Translations under genes and position numbers: made by a program
In this document: piece by piece, positions 57,842 to 64,000 of the stretch
Numbering within the stretch: position 1 is the first letter of the stretch
Layout: the number at the start of each line of letters is the position of its first letter
NCBI GenBank assembly: GCA_000474255.1
Contig: BATO01000022.1
Coordinates: 1-64,000, forward strand
Reading direction: 5' to 3'
Length of the DNA: 64,000 nucleotides
Origin: Aquipseudomonas alcaligenes MRY13-0052
GTDB lineage: Bacteria > Pseudomonadota > Gammaproteobacteria > Pseudomonadales > Pseudomonadaceae
Notes under the pieces: model-generated
What the model was told of the DNA's origin: nothing
Seen by the model: the letters and a program-made list of their open reading frames with translations, nothing else
Databases searched by the model: none

Positions 57842-58275
57842 GGTGCGCGCTCCAGCTGCAACGGGCCGAGGGCCTGGCTCTCGGCCTGGAGGATGCGCTG
57901 CGGTGCCAGGCGCTGCACCAACTGGCCGGACTGGCTGACCCGGGCGCGCAGCTCGACGCGCCGGCCCTGGGGGAACACCTCGGGGTTGAAGGTCAGTTTG
58001 AAGGGCAGGGCCTGGCCGGTGCCGGAGAGGCGCAGGCTGGCCAGCAGCTGCTGCGGGCGGTCACGGTCGTCGATCACCAGCAGGGCCATTTCCACTTCGC
58101 TGCCGGCCGGGGCGCCGAGCAATTGGCCCCTGAGCTCGCGCAGGTGGGCGGGCGTGGGTTCTTCGGCCTGCTGGCGAGGCGCGGCCGGCTTGGAGGCTGA
58201 CGTGGGCGCGACGGGCGGCTCGCTGGAGCAGGCGACCAGCAGGGCGGCGAGGGAAAGGACGGAAAGGGCACGCAT
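57838..58275 (-). CDS. YbaY/YscW-family lipoprotein
   Basis: 145 residues; lipobox LVAC at about 17-20, Pro/Ala linker, then a beta-sandwich region (MALLVIDDRDRPQQLLAS, FPQGRRVELRARVSQSGQLV) typical of YbaY or type III pilotin-like lipoproteins. ATG 58275 follows AGGAG. Upstream of the methyltransferase gene, with ATGA overlap. Confidence 0.82.
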   Translation of the reverse strand: MRALSVLSLAALLVACSSEPPVAPTSASKPAAPRQQAEEPTPAHLRELRGQLLGAPAGSEVEMALLVIDDRDRPQQLLASLRLSGTGQALPFKLTFNPEVFPQGRRVELRARVSQSGQLVQRLAPQRILQAESQALGPLQLERAP

Positions 58276-58397
58276 CGATGACTCCTGGCCTTTGTTGCGG
58301 AGGGCTCTGGGCGGCCTTATAACGCAAAGCCCGCGGCTTGTCTTGCGGGGGAGATGCGCTACCATGTGGCCTTCTTTTTCCGCAGTTGTCGCCCACC

Positions 58398-58862
58398 ATG
58401 CACTGTCCCTTCTGTGGCGCCCATGACACCAAGGTGATCGATTCGCGACTGGTCGCCGAAGGCGATCAGGTCCGCCGCCGCCGTGAATGCCTGGCGTGCG
58501 AGGAACGCTTCACCACCTTCGAGACCGCCGAACTGGTCATGCCCCGGCTGATCAAGCAGGACGGCAGCCGCCAGCCCTTCGACGAGGAAAAGCTCCGCGC
58601 CGGCATGCAGCGCGCGCTGGAGAAGCGCCCGGTGAGCATCGAGCGCCTCGAAGAGGCCATCGCCCATATCAAGCACAAGCTGCGCGCCACCGGCGAGCGC
58701 GAGGTGAAGTCCCGCGTGCTCGGCGAACTGGTGATGCTGGAGCTGCAGAAGCTCGACGAAGTCGCCTATATCCGTTTCGCTTCGGTCTACCGCCGATTCC
58801 AGGACCTCAACGAGTTCCGCGAGGAAATCGAGCGCCTGGCCCGTGAGCCCTCGAAAGACTAA
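58398..58862 (+). CDS. nrdR: Transcriptional repressor NrdR
   Basis: Zinc-ribbon/ATP-cone repressor of ribonucleotide reductase genes. 154 residues; zinc ligands Cys3, Cys6, Cys31, Cys34 and an ATP-cone from about 49. Start [17 protein letters not shown] is canonical; the in-frame upstream start at 58338 is rejected. Three bases before ribD, the common arrangement. Confidence 0.97.
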   Translation: MHCPFCGAHDTKVIDSRLVAEGDQVRRRRECLACEERFTTFETAELVMPRLIKQDGSRQPFDEEKLRAGMQRALEKRPVSIERLEEAIAHIKHKLRATGEREVKSRVLGELVMLELQKLDEVAYIRFASVYRRFQDLNEFREEIERLAREPSKD

Positions 58863-58865
58863 GGC

Positions 58866-59996
58866 ATGACCCAGAACGATCAGGCCTTCATGGCCCGCGC
58901 ACTCGAGCTGGCCCGCAAGGGCCTGTATTCCACCCATCCGAACCCCCGCGTCGGCTGTGTGATCGTCCGGGACGGGCGCATCGTCGGCGAAGGCTGGCAT
59001 GCCCGCGCCGGCGAGCCCCATGCCGAAGTCCACGCCCTGCGCCAGGCCGGCGACAAGGCCTGTGGCGCCACCGCCTACGTCACCCTCGAACCCTGCAGCC
59101 ACCATGGCCGCACGCCGCCCTGCGCCGATGCCCTGGTCAATGCCGGTGTGGCGCGGGTGGTGGCGGCGATGCAGGACCCCAACCCAGAAGTCTCCGGCCG
59201 TGGCCTGCTGCGCCTGATGCAGGCCGGCATCGCCGTGCAGAGCGGTGTGCTGGAAGCCGAAGCCCGTGCGCTGAATGCCGGCTTCATCAAGCGCATGGAA
59301 CAGGGCCTGCCCTTCGTCCGCGTCAAGCTGGCGATGAGCCTGGACGGCCGCACCGCCATGGCCAGTGGCGAAAGCCAGTGGATCACCGGGCCCGATGCCC
59401 GCGCCGCCGTGCAGCGCCTGCGCGCCCGCGCCAGCGTGGTGCTGACCGGGGCCGACACCGTGCTCGCCGATGGCGCGCGCCTCACCGTGCGCCCGGACGA
59501 GCTGGGCTTGAATGCCGAGCTCACCGCCCTGGCGCTGGATCGCCCGCCGCTGCGCGTGTTGGTGGATGGCCGCCTGCGCGTGCCGCTGTCCGCCCCCTTC
59601 TTCCAGGCCGGGCCGGCACTGGTGGCCACCTGCGCTGCCGCCGCCGCGCGCGACCGCTTCCAGGACGATGGCCACGAGCTGCTGGCGGTGCCGGGCAGCA
59701 ATGGCCACGTCGACCTCAAGCGCCTGCTGGCCGAGCTGGCCTCGCGCGGCGCCAATGAAGTGCTGGTGGAAGCCGGCCCCCGCCTGGCCGGCGCCTTCGC
59801 CCGTGCCGGGCTGGTGGACGAGTACCAGATCTTCATGGCCGGGCGCATCCTCGGCTCCAGCGCCCGCCCGCTGCTGGACTGGCCCCTGGCACGGATGGCC
59901 GAGGCGCCGCAGCTGAAGATCGTCGAGATGCGCGCGGTCGGGGATGACTGGCGGATCATTGCGGTGCCGGTCGCAAGCTCGAAGCCTGAAGCCTGA
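58866..59996 (+). CDS. ribD: Bifunctional riboflavin deaminase/reductase RibD
   Basis: Deaminates and then reduces the pyrimidine intermediate of riboflavin synthesis. 376 residues: deaminase domain 1-145 with zinc ligands in HAE (His52, Glu54) and Cys77, Cys86 (EPCSHHGRTPPC), reductase domain 150-370 (KLAMSLDGRTAMASGESQWI). The last residues (SSKPEA) are encoded by a GAAGCCT tandem repeat, so the tail is variable sequence. Confidence 0.96.
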   Translation: MTQNDQAFMARALELARKGLYSTHPNPRVGCVIVRDGRIVGEGWHARAGEPHAEVHALRQAGDKACGATAYVTLEPCSHHGRTPPCADALVNAGVARVVAAMQDPNPEVSGRGLLRLMQAGIAVQSGVLEAEARALNAGFIKRMEQGLPFVRVKLAMSLDGRTAMASGESQWITGPDARAAVQRLRARASVVLTGADTVLADGARLTVRPDELGLNAELTALALDRPPLRVLVDGRLRVPLSAPFFQAGPALVATCAAAAARDRFQDDGHELLAVPGSNGHVDLKRLLAELASRGANEVLVEAGPRLAGAFARAGLVDEYQIFMAGRILGSSARPLLDWPLARMAEAPQLKIVEMRAVGDDWRIIAVPVASSKPEA

Positions 59997-60044
59997 AGCC
60001 TGAAGCCGGCACACTTGTCGCTTCCAGCTTCCAGCTTGGCGCCT
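59981..60044. repeat. Short tandem repeats at the ribD 3' end
   Basis: GAAGCCT occurs three times plus a partial copy at 59981-60007, overlapping the ribD stop. At 60024-60038 GCTTCCA is repeated, its near-complement, so the region can fold back. Confidence 0.6.
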
Positions 60045-60070
60045 TCCCCTCCTTGTGTTAAAAAACCGCC

Positions 60071-60090
60071 TCGGCCACGCCAGTGGCCGA
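60071..60090 (-). terminator. Hairpin with T tract in the minus direction
   Basis: An 8-bp perfect stem (60071-60078 with 60083-60090). On the - strand it is followed by GGCGGTTTTTTAAC, an intrinsic-terminator shape, though no minus-strand gene ends here. It sits just before the FMN riboswitch. Confidence 0.4.
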
Positions 60091-60092
60091 AT

Positions 60093-60232
60093 CGTTCTCA
60101 GGGCGGGGTGAAAGTCCCCACCGGCGGTAATTGCGCGTTGCGCATAGCCCGCGAGCGCTTGCTTAGTCGCAAGGTCAGCAGACCCGGTGTGATTCCGGGG
60201 CCGACGGTCATAGTCCGGATGAAGAGAGAACG
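60093..60232 (+). ncRNA. FMN riboswitch (RFN element)
   Basis: P1 pairs CGTTCTC (60093-60099) with GAGAACG (60226-60232). Between them are AGGGCGGGGTGAAAGTCCCC, ACCGGCGGTAATT, AGCCCGCGAGCGC, GGTCAGCAGACCCGG and GCCGACGGTCATAGTCCGGA, all RFN hallmarks. It lies inside the rib operon between ribD and ribE and should lower ribE onward when FMN is high. Confidence 0.96.
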
Positions 60233-60291
60233 GGATTGCCTGCCTGGGCGTGGTTCTGCGCGCCTGCGAAGTCCCTTTCGATCCAACGTGC

Positions 60292-60311
60292 CCTGTTTTT
60301 TCATAAACAGG
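60292..60311 (+). promoter_or_regulatory. Hairpin covering a ribosome-binding site
   Basis: CCTGTTT (60292-60298) pairs with AAACAGG (60305-60311), hiding most of the AGGAG that precedes the small frame at 60321. A likely part of the riboswitch expression platform. Confidence 0.5.
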
Positions 60312-60320
60312 AGTTCAACG

Positions 60321-60461
60321 ATGTCCCATACCTTTCTCCCGGCTCTCGCAGCATCGTCTGCGTGGATGACCGCGAGCGCATCCCGGGCGCCTATAATGCG
60401 CTCCCGGGCCTTGCGCACCGGCCATCCTGTTGCAGTGGAGGTCCCATGTTCACCGGCATAA
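60321..60461 (+). CDS. Candidate upstream small frame overlapping ribE
   Basis: 46 codons beginning with an ATG that has CAGGAG nine bases upstream, ending 16 bases inside ribE in another frame. The peptide has no recognised family. Coupled translation into ribE is possible, since ribE has its own GTGGAGG just before the overlap. It may be only a decoy reading frame. Confidence 0.3.
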   Translation: MSHTFLPALAASSAWMTASASRAPIMRSRALRTGHPVAVEVPCSPA

Positions 60462-61108
60462 TCGAAGCGATCGGCAGCATCCGCGCCATCACCCCCAAGG
60501 GCGGTGACGTGCGCGTCTACGTGGCCACCGGCAAGCTCGACCTGGGCGATGTGAAGCTCGGCGACAGCATCGCCGTCAACGGCGTCTGCCTCACCGCGGT
60601 GGAACTGCCTGGCGACGGCTTCTGGGCCGACGTCAGTCGCGAAACCCTGGCCCGTACCGCCTTCATCGACCTGAAGACCGGCAGCAAGGTCAACCTGGAA
60701 AAGGCCCTGACCCCCACCAGCCGCCTCGGCGGGCACCTGGTCAGCGGTCATGTCGACGGTGTGGGCGAGATAGTGGCGCGGGAAGACAATGCCCGTGCCG
60801 TGCAATTCAGGATCCGCGCACCGCGTGAACTGGCGAAGTACATAGCCCTGAAGGGGTCGATCACCGTCGACGGCACGAGCCTGACGGTGAACGCGGTCAA
60901 TGGCGCCGAATTCGAGCTGACCATCGTTCCGCACACCCTGGATGAAACCATCATGGCCGACTACCGGCCGGGCAGGCAGGTCAACCTTGAGGTCGACCTG
61001 CTGGCGCGTTACCTGGAGCGCCTGCTGCTGGGCGACAAGGCCGCCGAGCCCGCCGCCTCGGGCCTGACCGAAAGCTTCCTCGCCGAACACGGCTACCTCA
61101 AACACTGA
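60446..61108 (+). CDS. ribE: Riboflavin synthase alpha subunit
   Basis: Dismutates two 6,7-dimethyl-8-ribityllumazines to riboflavin. 220 residues with two lumazine-binding repeats: MFTGIIEAIGSI and NGVCLTAVEL in the first, GHLVSGHVDGVGEI and DGTSLTVNAVN in the second. GGAGG precedes the ATG. Downstream of the FMN riboswitch. Also named ribC in some pseudomonads. Confidence 0.96.
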   Translation: MFTGIIEAIGSIRAITPKGGDVRVYVATGKLDLGDVKLGDSIAVNGVCLTAVELPGDGFWADVSRETLARTAFIDLKTGSKVNLEKALTPTSRLGGHLVSGHVDGVGEIVAREDNARAVQFRIRAPRELAKYIALKGSITVDGTSLTVNAVNGAEFELTIVPHTLDETIMADYRPGRQVNLEVDLLARYLERLLLGDKAAEPAASGLTESFLAEHGYLKH

Positions 61109-61125
61109 ATTCAAAAGGAGGGCCC

Positions 61126-62220
61126 ATGGCTCTCAATAGCGTTGACGAACTGATCGAAGACATCCGCCAGGGCAAGATGGTCATCCTCATGGATGACGAA
61201 GACCGCGAGAACGAAGGCGACCTGATCATGGCCTCCGAGTGCGTGCAGGCCGAGCACATCAACTTCATGGCGCGCTTCGCCCGTGGCCTGATCTGCATGC
61301 CCATGACCCGCGAGCGCTGCGAGACCCTCAAGCTGCCGCTGATGGCCCCGCGCAACGGCTCCGGCTTCGGCACCAAGTTCACCGTCTCCATCGAGGCCGC
61401 CGAAGGCGTCACCACCGGCATCTCCGCCGCCGACCGCGCACGCACCGTGCAGGCTGCAGCCGCCAAGGGCGCCAAGGCCGACGACATCGTCAGCCCCGGC
61501 CACATCTTCCCGCTGATGGCCCAGCCCGGCGGCGTGCTGGCCCGCGCCGGCCACACCGAGGCGGCCTGCGACCTGGCGCGCATGGCCGGCTTCGAGCCGT
61601 CCGGGGTGATCTGCGAAGTGATGAACGACGACGGCACCATGTCCCGTCGCCCCGAGCTGGAGGCCTTCGCCGCCGAGCACGGGATCAAGATCGGCACCAT
61701 CGCCGACCTCATCCACTACCGGCTGATCCACGAACGCACCGTCGAGCGCATCGCCGAGCAGCCGCTGGACAGCGAGCTGGGCCAGTTCAACCTGGTCACC
61801 TACCGCGACGCCGTCGAGGGCGACGTGCACATGGCGCTGACCCTGGGCACCATCAGCCCGGAAGAGGCGACCCTGGTGCGCGTGCACAACATGGACCCCC
61901 TGCGCGACCTGTTCATGGTCAACCAGGAAGGCCGCTGGAGCCTGCGCGCGGCGATGAAGGAAGTGGCCAAGGCCGGCAGCGGCGTCGTGCTGCTGCTGGG
62001 CAACCCGCTGACCGGCCCGCAGTTGCTGGCGCATCTGGAGCGCCAGCTGGGCAGCGATGCCAAGGTCACCAACCCCGCCACCTACAGCACAGTCGGCGCC
62101 GGCTCGCAGATTCTTCGCGATCTCGGTGTGCGCAAGATGCGCCTCATGAGTTCGCCGATGAAGTTCAATGCGATATCCGGTTTCGACCTGGAAGTTGTAG
62201 AATACCTGCCCGCTGAATGA
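61126..62220 (+). CDS. ribB: DHBP synthase with degenerate GTP cyclohydrolase II domain
   Basis: Converts ribulose 5-phosphate to dihydroxybutanone phosphate for lumazine synthesis. 364 residues: RibB domain 1-200 with DDEDRENEGDL at 23-33 and GGVLARAGHTEAACDLA near 139-155. The rest aligns to RibA in outline but lacks the zinc-cysteine cluster and catalytic residues, so it is a RibBX-type protein without cyclohydrolase activity. A separate ribA must exist elsewhere. Confidence 0.92.
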   Translation: MALNSVDELIEDIRQGKMVILMDDEDRENEGDLIMASECVQAEHINFMARFARGLICMPMTRERCETLKLPLMAPRNGSGFGTKFTVSIEAAEGVTTGISAADRARTVQAAAAKGAKADDIVSPGHIFPLMAQPGGVLARAGHTEAACDLARMAGFEPSGVICEVMNDDGTMSRRPELEAFAAEHGIKIGTIADLIHYRLIHERTVERIAEQPLDSELGQFNLVTYRDAVEGDVHMALTLGTISPEEATLVRVHNMDPLRDLFMVNQEGRWSLRAAMKEVAKAGSGVVLLLGNPLTGPQLLAHLERQLGSDAKVTNPATYSTVGAGSQILRDLGVRKMRLMSSPMKFNAISGFDLEVVEYLPAE

Positions 62221-62281
62221 CCCGTAGGGCGCGCCACATGCCGTGAACGCGCCCTCGCTCTTTAATGAACGAGAACCCGCC

Positions 62282-62758
62282 ATGACCCTGAAGACCATCG
62301 AAGGTACCTTCATCGCCCCCAAAGGCCGCTTCGCCCTGGTGGTCGGCCGCTTCAACAGCTTCGTCGTAGAAAGCCTGGTGAGCGGCGCCGTAGACGCCCT
62401 GGTACGCCACGGCGTGAATGAAAGCGACATCACCATCATCCGTGCCCCGGGTGCTTTCGAAATCCCGCTGGTGGCGCAGAAAGTCGCCCAGCGCGGCGAG
62501 TACTCAGCGATCATCGCCCTCGGCGCCGTGATCCGTGGCGGCACCCCGCACTTCGAATACGTCGCCGGTGAGTGCACCAAGGGCCTGGCCCAGGTGTCCA
62601 TGGAGTTCGGCGTACCGGTTGCCTTCGGCGTGCTGACGGTCGACTCCATCGAGCAGGCCATCGAACGCTCCGGCACCAAGGCCGGCAACAAGGGCGCCGA
62701 AGCTGCCCTGTCCGCCCTCGAAATGGTCAGCCTGCTGGCGGCCTTGGAGGCCAAGTGA
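62282..62758 (+). CDS. ribH: 6,7-dimethyl-8-ribityllumazine synthase
   Basis: Condenses the RibD and RibB products. 158 residues, typical; [17 protein letters not shown] (substrate loop), [24 protein letters not shown] with its catalytic histidine, and [26 protein letters not shown] 62282 is used rather than 62243 in frame. Its stop overlaps the nusB start. Confidence 0.96.
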   Translation: MTLKTIEGTFIAPKGRFALVVGRFNSFVVESLVSGAVDALVRHGVNESDITIIRAPGAFEIPLVAQKVAQRGEYSAIIALGAVIRGGTPHFEYVAGECTKGLAQVSMEFGVPVAFGVLTVDSIEQAIERSGTKAGNKGAEAALSALEMVSLLAALEAK

Positions 62759-63246
62759 GTTTCAACAGCGACATCGACAACCCGGACGAAGCCAACAAGC
62801 CCGTCGCCAAGGGCAAGACCGCTGCGCGCCGCCAGGCCCGCAGCCTGGCCGTCCAGGCCCTGTACCAGTGGCACATCGCCGGCCAGACGCTCAATGAAAT
62901 CGAGGCGCAGTTCCGCGTCGACAACGATTTCTCGGCGGTCGACGGTGCCTACTTCCACGAGATCCTCCACGGCGTACCGCGCCAGGTGACCGAGATCGAC
63001 GAGGCCTTCACGCCTTGCCTGGATCGGCCCCTGGCGGAAGTCGACCCGGTCGAACTCGCGGTGCTGCGCCTCTCAACCTACGAGCTGCGCAACCGCGTCG
63101 ACGTGCCCTACCGTGTGGTGATCAACGAAGGCATCGAGCTGGCCAAGGTCTTCGGCGCTACCGACGGACACAAGTTCGTCAACGGCGTGCTGGACAAGCT
63201 GGCACCGCTGCTGCGTGCCGCCGAGGTCCGTGGCGCCAAGCGCTGA
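62755..63246 (+). CDS. nusB: Transcription antitermination protein NusB
   Basis: Binds boxA RNA with S10 (NusE, gene at 150) in rRNA antitermination. 163 residues starting at GTG 62755, which overlaps the ribH stop (GTGA) and has GGAGG upstream. Conserved [16 protein letters not shown] near 22-37, [16 protein letters not shown] and [22 protein letters not shown] in the C-terminal half. Confidence 0.95.
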   Translation: MSFNSDIDNPDEANKPVAKGKTAARRQARSLAVQALYQWHIAGQTLNEIEAQFRVDNDFSAVDGAYFHEILHGVPRQVTEIDEAFTPCLDRPLAEVDPVELAVLRLSTYELRNRVDVPYRVVINEGIELAKVFGATDGHKFVNGVLDKLAPLLRAAEVRGAKR

Positions 63247-63253
63247 CCGAGGA

Positions 63254-64000
63254 ATGGGTGAGTTCGAGCTGATCCGCCGTTACTTCGTCGCCGCTGCCTG
63301 TGCAGCGGCTGGCGAGGGCATCGCGCTGGGTATCGGCGACGACTGTGCCCTGCTGCAACTCCCCGCCGGCGAGCAGCTGGCGGTCTCCACCGATACCCTG
63401 GTCGCCGGGGTGCACTTCCCCCTGGACTGCGACCCCTTCCTGCTCGGTCAGCGCGCCCTGGCGGTTTCCGTCAGCGACCTGGCCGCCATGGGCGCCACGC
63501 CCGTCGGTTTCACCCTCGCCCTGACCCTGCCGGCCGCCGATGCGGATTGGCTGCAGCGGCTTGCCCGTGGCCTCGATGCCATGGCCCGCGACTGCGCCAT
63601 CGCCCTGATCGGCGGCGACACCACCCGTGGCCCGCTGAGCATGACCGTTACCGTGTTCGGCCGCGTGCCCGCCGGCCAGGCCCTGACCCGTGCCGGCGCC
63701 CGCCCGGGCGACCTGCTCTGCGTCGGCGGCAGCTTGGGTGACGGTGCCGGCGCCTTGCCCCTGGTGCTCGGCGAGCGTGATGACCACAGTCATGAAGCCC
63801 GTGCGCTGCTCGCCCATTACTGGTCGCCGCCGCCGCAGCTCGGCCTCGGCATCGCCCTGCGCGGCAAGGCCAGCGCGGCGCTGGATATTTCCGATGGCCT
63901 GCTCGCCGATTGCGGGCACATCGCCGCCGCCTCCGCTGTCGCACTGATGGTGGAGCGCGAGCGCCTGCCGCTGTCCGCCGGCCTGCGTGCGCTCTACCCG
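63254..64000 (+). CDS. thiL: Thiamine-monophosphate kinase, partial
   Basis: Phosphorylates thiamine monophosphate to the diphosphate. The first 249 codons are present; the 3' end is beyond the window. Start MGEFELIRRYF; ALGIGDDCALL (metal/nucleotide loop), VAGVHFPLDCD, LAVSVSDLAAMGA and LIGGDTTRGPLS are all typical. Last visible gene of the rib-nusB-thiL string, 7 bases after nusB. Confidence 0.95.
   Translation, partial: MGEFELIRRYFVAAACAAAGEGIALGIGDDCALLQLPAGEQLAVSTDTLVAGVHFPLDCDPFLLGQRALAVSVSDLAAMGATPVGFTLALTLPAADADWLQRLARGLDAMARDCAIALIGGDTTRGPLSMTVTVFGRVPAGQALTRAGARPGDLLCVGGSLGDGAGALPLVLGERDDHSHEARALLAHYWSPPPQLGLGIALRGKASAALDISDGLLADCGHIAAASAVALMVERERLPLSAGLRALYP

Overview
The window is a GC-rich chromosome segment from a Pseudomonas-type gammaproteobacterium. 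This rests on the protein sequences and on gene order that matches my recollection of P. aeruginosa: S10-spc-alpha ribosomal cluster, katA, uvrA, yajR-like, ssb; an aerobic cob cluster; and the oprG-zinc ABC-ybbN-nrdR-rib-nusB-thiL block. These blocks are separate in P. aeruginosa and adjacent here, so the window is a mosaic. I see no rRNA, tRNA, insertion sequence, prophage or CRISPR array.

Layout. 1-13883: a complete S10/spc/alpha operon set, rpsJ to rplQ with secY and rpoA, all on the + strand, with a consensus promoter at the left edge, internal hairpins with overlapping promoters, and codon usage typical of highly expressed genes. 14079-20606: katA, uvrA (-), a YajR-like transporter and ssb. 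20802-27498: an accessory iron/metal module with an acidic outer-membrane barrel protein, a PepSY membrane protein, a TonB receptor, and a FecR/FecI pair behind a Fur-like box.

27530-49274: cobalamin synthesis. cobG-cobH-cobI-cobJ run on the - strand behind a B12 riboswitch. Divergent cobL-cbiD-cobK lead into an Fe-S protein and a tiny CcdA-like protein. ChlD/ChlI-like chelatase subunits, cobN, cobW (B12 riboswitch) and divergent cbtB-cbtA (third B12 riboswitch) supply and insert cobalt; cobE and cobM complete the block. Inside this block sits a DAHP synthase gene whose 500-base leader encodes two short peptides packed with Tyr, Phe and Trp codons, separated by a strong intrinsic terminator. 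This looks like an aromatic amino acid attenuator and is the most interesting feature in the window.

49446-57841: a degenerate RmlD-like protein and an epimerase, oprG with an Anr-like box, a Zur-box-controlled zinc operon (ZrgA-like protein, ABC ATPase, permease, DUF3299 protein), a YbbN/CnoX thioredoxin and a methyltransferase. 57838-64000: a YbaY-like lipoprotein, nrdR, and the riboflavin operon ribD-[FMN riboswitch]-ribE-ribB-ribH-nusB-thiL. thiL runs off the right edge.
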